Below are positions 8,201 to 14,200 of a stretch of DNA of 16,499 nt, piece after piece (position 1 is the first letter of the stretch; the number at the start of each line of letters is the position of its first letter). The stretch spans positions 1,936-18,434 of the forward strand of contig DFHL01000084.1 in assembly GCA_002371315.1 (NCBI GenBank). Direction: 5' to 3'. A program made the position numbers and the translations under genes. The notes under the pieces were generated by a model. The model made no database searches, was not told the origin of the DNA, and saw only the letters and a list, made by a program, of their open reading frames with translations. This DNA comes from Bacteroidales bacterium UBA3724 (GTDB lineage Bacteria; Bacteroidota; Bacteroidia; Bacteroidales; P3).

Positions 8201-11200
8201 AGGTGCGCTTCTATATCCGCATCGGCTCCGGCATAGGCGCAGCGTGCGAGGTCGGCGTCGTCGAGGGCGAAAACCGTTTCGTCGCTGTCGACACCGTCGC
8301 AGTCTCTTCTGAATATCCCACCGACCCCTACGTCGTCCCACTGGACGCCTACCAGGGCAGCGGCGTACGCCCCGCATTCCGCCTCTACGGCGGCAGCATA
8401 TACTATGTCGACGATGTCGCCGTCGAACCTATCAACAACTGCCCCTTCGTAACCGCTATCACCGATAGCGGCAACTTCGACCGCGAAACTACCGTCAGAT
8501 GGACCCCCGGCGCTAACGAGTCCTCCTGGAATGTCAAGTATGTGCCCGAAGGCTCCACCGACACGCTCCTCACCTCGACCTCTGTCCCCAGCGTCGTCCT
8601 TACCGACCTCATCGGCAACTCTAACTACTACGTCTATGTTCAGGCCGTCTGCGACTCCACTCATTCCAGCATCTGGAATTTCCGGCAGATCTCTGTCCCC
8701 TGCGAGTTTGTCGAACTGCCCTATCAGCAGAATTTCAATGATTACGAGCTGCCCTCCTGCTGGGCCACAATGCCAGCCTCTTCGGGCAACGTCTTTGTCA
8801 GCTCTTCCTATGCACACGAGGGCAACTATTCCCTCTATTTCTACTATGCCCATTCCGCCATACTGCCTCCAATGCGCAACATCAGCTCGCTTCAGCTCTC
8901 TTTCTTCGCACGTACCGTAAGCAGTACCCCCAGTATGATGGCCGTAGGCGTTATGGAGAACGACAGCTTCGTCCCTGTCGACACTCTCACCGTCTCCAAC
9001 AGCTACCCCACAGACCCATTCAAGGTGAACTTCGGAAACTATTCCGGCAACGGCAACCGCATAGCTCTGCAACCCCTAAGCACCTATGCCTATTATGTCG
9101 ACGAACTGCTCGTCGACGACACCTCGGCCTGCCAACTGCCAACCGACCTCTCCCTCTCCGCTATCACCGCACACTCCGCCTCTCTCCACTGGACCGCCGG
9201 CAGCTCCGCCAGCCAGTGGAACGTCAAGTATGTCGCCAACCGCGGCTCGCAGAACGACACCGTACGGCTCGACCCCACCGGCAATAACACCATTACGCTT
9301 TCTCCTCTCTCGCCCAATACCATCTACCACGTCTATCTCCAGTCCGTCTGCGCCGACAATGGTAGCAGCACCTGGCGCAAGCTCACCTTCACCACCGACA
9401 CTTGCCAAGGTTCGCTGACCCAGTTAGACACCACCATCTGCAACGACAGCTATCTCCTCTTCGACGGACGCTACCATTACTCTACCGGCGTCTACAGCTA
9501 CAACCACATCTCGCAGGTCGACGGCTGCGATAGCATAGTCCGCCTCAACCTCACTGTCAACCCTGCACACCGTATTACGCTGTACGACACCGTCTGCCGT
9601 GGTACACACTACATCGACCGAGGATTCGACATCGTCACCGATTCTATCGAAGTCACCACCGTCTACGACACACTCTTCTACCAGACGGCAGCAGGATGCG
9701 ACTCCAACACCATCCTCCGTCTTCGCGTCGTGCCCGTCGAGCTGGGCGACTTCACCTACATCACGCCTCTCTTCAACCATCTTCAGACTTCTTACCCCGT
9801 CAACTTCAGCTGGACCGCAGTGCCCGGAGCCACTCACTATGACCTCTATCTCTGGGACACCGCATCGCCTCAGCCCGCCACACCGCTGCTCAGCGGCATC
9901 AGCTCTACCAGCGTCTCTATGCCGACCCTCGGCAACAACAGTGGCTACTTCTGGCGTCTCCGCGCCTACAACGAGTGCGCCGAAAAATGGTCGGCCGTCC
10001 GTAACCTCAATGTGATGGTCCAACCGGCTCTCACCACGCGCTATCCCAGTCTCGACTTTGGCGAAGTGGCTATCAACGACGCAGTCCGTCGCCCCATCAG
10101 CGTCTACGGTACCGCATTGACCGAATCTATCAACATTCAAATCATCGGCACCGACGCTGACGTGTTCGCTGTCGAACCGTATGCCAACTTCGACTCGCTA
10201 ACGGGCGGAAGCATCAACGTCACCTTCCATCCCGACCGGCTCCAGGAGAATTTCAGCGCCGCCATTGTCTATACGTCGGCTTCGCTGACAGACACAACAG
10301 TGCTCTCGGGCAGCCTGGCCAACTTCTTGAACTTCACCGCTCGCGCCGACGCTAACGTCTACAGCGCTACAGACACCGTCGTCATCTCCGGCCACGTGAC
10401 CAACGCTCTCAACCAGGCTGTCGCCAACCACCCCGTCGAGGTGTTTGTCAACACTATGGGCTACCGCCGCACGCTGTCGGCAACCACCGACGCTTCTGGT
10501 AACTACACCGCACTCTTCATTCCCAAACCATCAGAGGCTGGTTACTACACCCTCGGTGCCGGAAAGCCGGGTGTGTACAACAACACGGCTACCGACGACT
10601 TCAACATCCCTGGTCTCTCGCTCGCATCTTCCACGCCGCCGACCTGGCTCATCGAGGTGGGTGACACGATAGAGGGCGACATAGTGATAAAAAACCGTAG
10701 CAGTATCCCCGTCAGCAACATCCTGGTCGAATACGACTCGCTCCCCGATGGGGCTCAGATCTCTTTCGACCCCCTCTCGCTCGGCGCCCTCGAACAGGGT
10801 AGCCTCCACTTCACCCTGACGGGCTCTACCGTCAGCGACGGCAACTTCTATCTCCCCATCAATCTCCGCGCAACTGCCAACGACGGCACTCGTCTCAATA
10901 TCGCTGCCTGGTACTACTGCCAGCCCTCTACGTCGCAGCTCATCGTGCAGCCGCAGCAGCTTGTCGCTTCTGTCGCTCGCGGCACCGCTAAGGCTGTCAC
11001 TCTTATGCTGGTCAACAACGGAAACAACGAGACTGGAAATATCAGCTTCACTATGCCTGAGGTCGACTGGATGTACCCGCTCGTGGATACCAACCAAGCC
11101 ATTAATATCGCCCCTGGCGACACAGGATCAGTCTCGATGTACATTCGTTTCGACCGTAATGCCTCGTTGAGTCGCTATACTGGTTCCTTTACAATAAATT

Positions 11201-14200
11201 GCCCCAATGGCGAAAATGTGTCGGTGCCATATACCGTCAGCACGGTTTCGGATACGGTTGGCGACCTGCTGGTCCGCGTGGCAGATGACTACACCTACAA
11301 CACTGCCGAAGGACGTTATCTGGAAGGTGCCAGCGTCGTGCTGCGCGACTACTACTCGCTGGACACGGTGTTCGCAGCCACAACCAATGCCGATGGCGAA
11401 GTCGCCTGGAGCAATATCCCTGAAGGTTTCTATCGTCTCTATGTCTATGCTCAGCGTCACAGTCAGGAAACCCGAATCATTGAGATATCCGCCACTGAGC
11501 AGAATGTGCAGAATGTGTTCTTGAGCTATCAGGCTGTCTCCTACGAGTGGGTGGTGCAGCGCACCGAGATTGACGACAGCTACGACCTGAGCCTCGAGGC
11601 TGTGTTTGAAACCAGTGTGCCGGCTCCTACGCTGATTATCGAAGCTCCGTCGCAGATTGAGCCTCCTGCATACGGCGATTCGACGGTGTTCAATATTATC
11701 GTTACCAACTATGGCTTGATCAATGCCTATAACTATAGTCTTTCGATGCCGAGCTCGGAAGAGTTTACTTTCCGTCCGCTCTACGACCATATAGATACGG
11801 TCGAAGCCAGCCACGCCTACATCATTCCCTGTGTTGTACGCGCCACTGCCGACCATACGGGTCAAGACGGCTACACCACCTGCCGTTTCTACCTGTCGGG
11901 TATTGGCTTCTACTATTGCAATAAAGGTCCTAACGGCTACGAATGGAAGCAGTTGTACAGTTCGAAGAGTTTCACTATGCGTGGCGTTGAATGTCCCAGA
12001 ACTACGACGGTGCCCACGACGGTCTATCACACCGAGGTGGCTGGTGGTGGCTATGTGCCCTGCGCCTTCTGGTGTGGTGGTGGCAGTGGCGGCGGCGGTG
12101 CCTATGGCTACAGCAGTCAGCCTTCTGTAACCCAGTCGGTGGAGTGCCAGAACACCTGTGTGTCATCCTACCAGGAGGCGGCAGCTGGTTCCATAGCTCT
12201 CTATGGCGAATGCGGTGCCTCGTTGGCAACGGCGGCAGCAGCAGGACAGACCATAGCTCAAGGCTCGCTGATGAACTGCGTGGCTCCAATGGTAGAACGC
12301 GTTTCGACCACGGTTCGCACGCAGGGTTGGATCGACGATGCCGTTGCCGATCTGCAATTGGATGACGAAACACGCGACGCTTTCGCGCTGGCGGCCAATA
12401 TGAGCGAGACTTCGGTCTCTTTGGCAAGCAATTTCGATATGGTTGACACTGTTGCTGCAAGCTGTGAGGTGGCCTACACGATGGCCGATCAGTTGCGTGC
12501 TCTCTTGCCTGCCATAATGATGAGAAACCGTTTGTCATACGGTATTTCGTTCGGACAGGCTACTGTCGGCTGCGTAGGATTTAATTTGAGCAGTCGCGGG
12601 GTGGCTCAGATGTCGGGCAATGCCGATATGCTGAGCGTCAGCCCTCTGGCCAACGAGATGATGTTGAAATACTACACCTATGCTCAGAATATGGTGGAAA
12701 TCATAGACCAACTCTATGCCGAAGATGTGTGGAGCAATCTCGATCGAAATTCTCTGAACAACTTTGTGCGGACTATGGACTCGGTTACTGGCAATAGTCA
12801 GATGCTGATTACCACTGCGGGACGTGATTATCTGGTGGCCAACAATCCCAATATCGCAGTGGCAGCGGTCGATGGATTTGTTGCCCGTTGGAACCGCACC
12901 GTCAACTATTGGTGCCAGGGATGGTATGGCCGCCATCAGGTTTCTGCCGATATGGATACCCATTTTGTTGAGCTGAATGCCACCAAACTGCACGAGATCA
13001 GGACATCTGTTGACTACATGTTCAATCACGGATTCATCAGTCCGTATCAAATGTATATTTATCCGATTTATCAGATCGACTCGCTGCTTCTTGCGGCACC
13101 TCACAGTTCGGTTTGCGCCAAGGTGACGGTGAAGTTCTCGCAGCGTGTGGCAATGACACGTGAGGCCTTCGACGGAACGCTGTCCATATTCAACGGCACA
13201 GACACCAGTATGACCAACATTGAGGTACACTTTGTGGTTAAGGATGCGCAAGGTGTCGACAAGAGCGATTTGTTCCAAATCAACACTCTTTCGCTTGACA
13301 GGATAGACAATATCACAAATGGTACTATTATTTCTGATAAAGAAGCTACGATAAAGATGCGCTTTATCCCCGAAAGGGGAGCGGCACCGACGGAGCCTGT
13401 GGTCTACTATTTCGGTGGAAGCTTCAGCTATCTGGACCTGACGACGGGTGAGAGGGTGACATACGACTTTGTGCCGGTGGACATCACGGTGAATCCTTCG
13501 CCGAATCTGGAAGTTGACTATTTCCTGCAGCGTTATATTTTGGGCGACGATGCGTTGACTTTGGATAAAGTGGAACCCAGCGAACCTGCCACATTGGCTA
13601 TGCGCTTCGCGAATGTTGGCTATGGTGCCGCTACCAATGTTATCGTTGAATCAATGCAGCCCGAAATTACGGAGAACGAGAATGGCTTGGCTATCGACTT
13701 TAATATGATTGGATCGCTGCAAAACGGCAACGAGGTGGCTTTGGGTCTTACGGATGTCCATCTGGGTGATATTTCCGCTCATTCGGCCACTACTGCTGAA
13801 TGGCTGTTTACCAGCACTCTGCTCGGCAAATTCACTCCTCTCTCGACCAATATCATCCATAACGACTCTTACGGCAATCCCGAATTGAGCCTGATTACAA
13901 GTCTTCGTGCTCACCAGTTGCTCCATCTTGTTACTGCTTATGGCAATCAGGATGATGGCCGCAATGATTTCTTGGTAAACGATATCGCCGACCCGGACGA
14001 CTATCCCGACTCGCTCTACTTCTCTAATGGTGGCCGTACAGGTGTTGTTCTGGCTAACAACGACACAATAGATGTTCCTCTCTCGGAACAGGATTCTGTG
14101 GTACATCTTATTATGACGCCAGAGAATATCGGCTGGAATTATGTCCGCACTGCCGACCCAGGAAACGGACAGTATGAAATTGTGCGTTGCGTCCGCGACG

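Larger units (their letters stand above)
2941..9405 (+). other. Array of about 11 fibronectin-III-like and 6 cleaved-adhesin-like modules
   Basis: Residues 240-2394 are built from two main module types. The fibronectin-III-like modules (about 85 residues) carry WNVKYV, TDT, a YVYVQ-VCG strand and a terminal TPC. They start near 2941, 3784, 4339, 4615, 5206, 5470, 6283, 7006, 7729, 8443 and 9133. The adhesin modules (about 145-195 residues) carry VPY-FE, PSCW, a YAHSG-like turn, a LQLSF strand and a final (V/L)DDI-V-C strand. They lie near 3199-3783, 5740-6282, 6541-7005, 7264-7728, 7984-8442 and 8704-9132. The second type resembles Cleaved_Adhesin or choice-of-anchor-J jelly-roll domains known from gingipains. 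Two other modules interrupt the array at 4033-4338 and 4894-5205. Such arrays act as extended binding stalks in secreted proteins; the ligand is unknown. Confidence 0.75.

Noticed and set aside
8170..10140. Other long minus-strand frames (8170-9072, 9076-9408, 9424-10140)
   Set aside because: They have the same cause as above: shadows of C-ending codons in the FN3 and adhesin array, with low-complexity translations and no motif.
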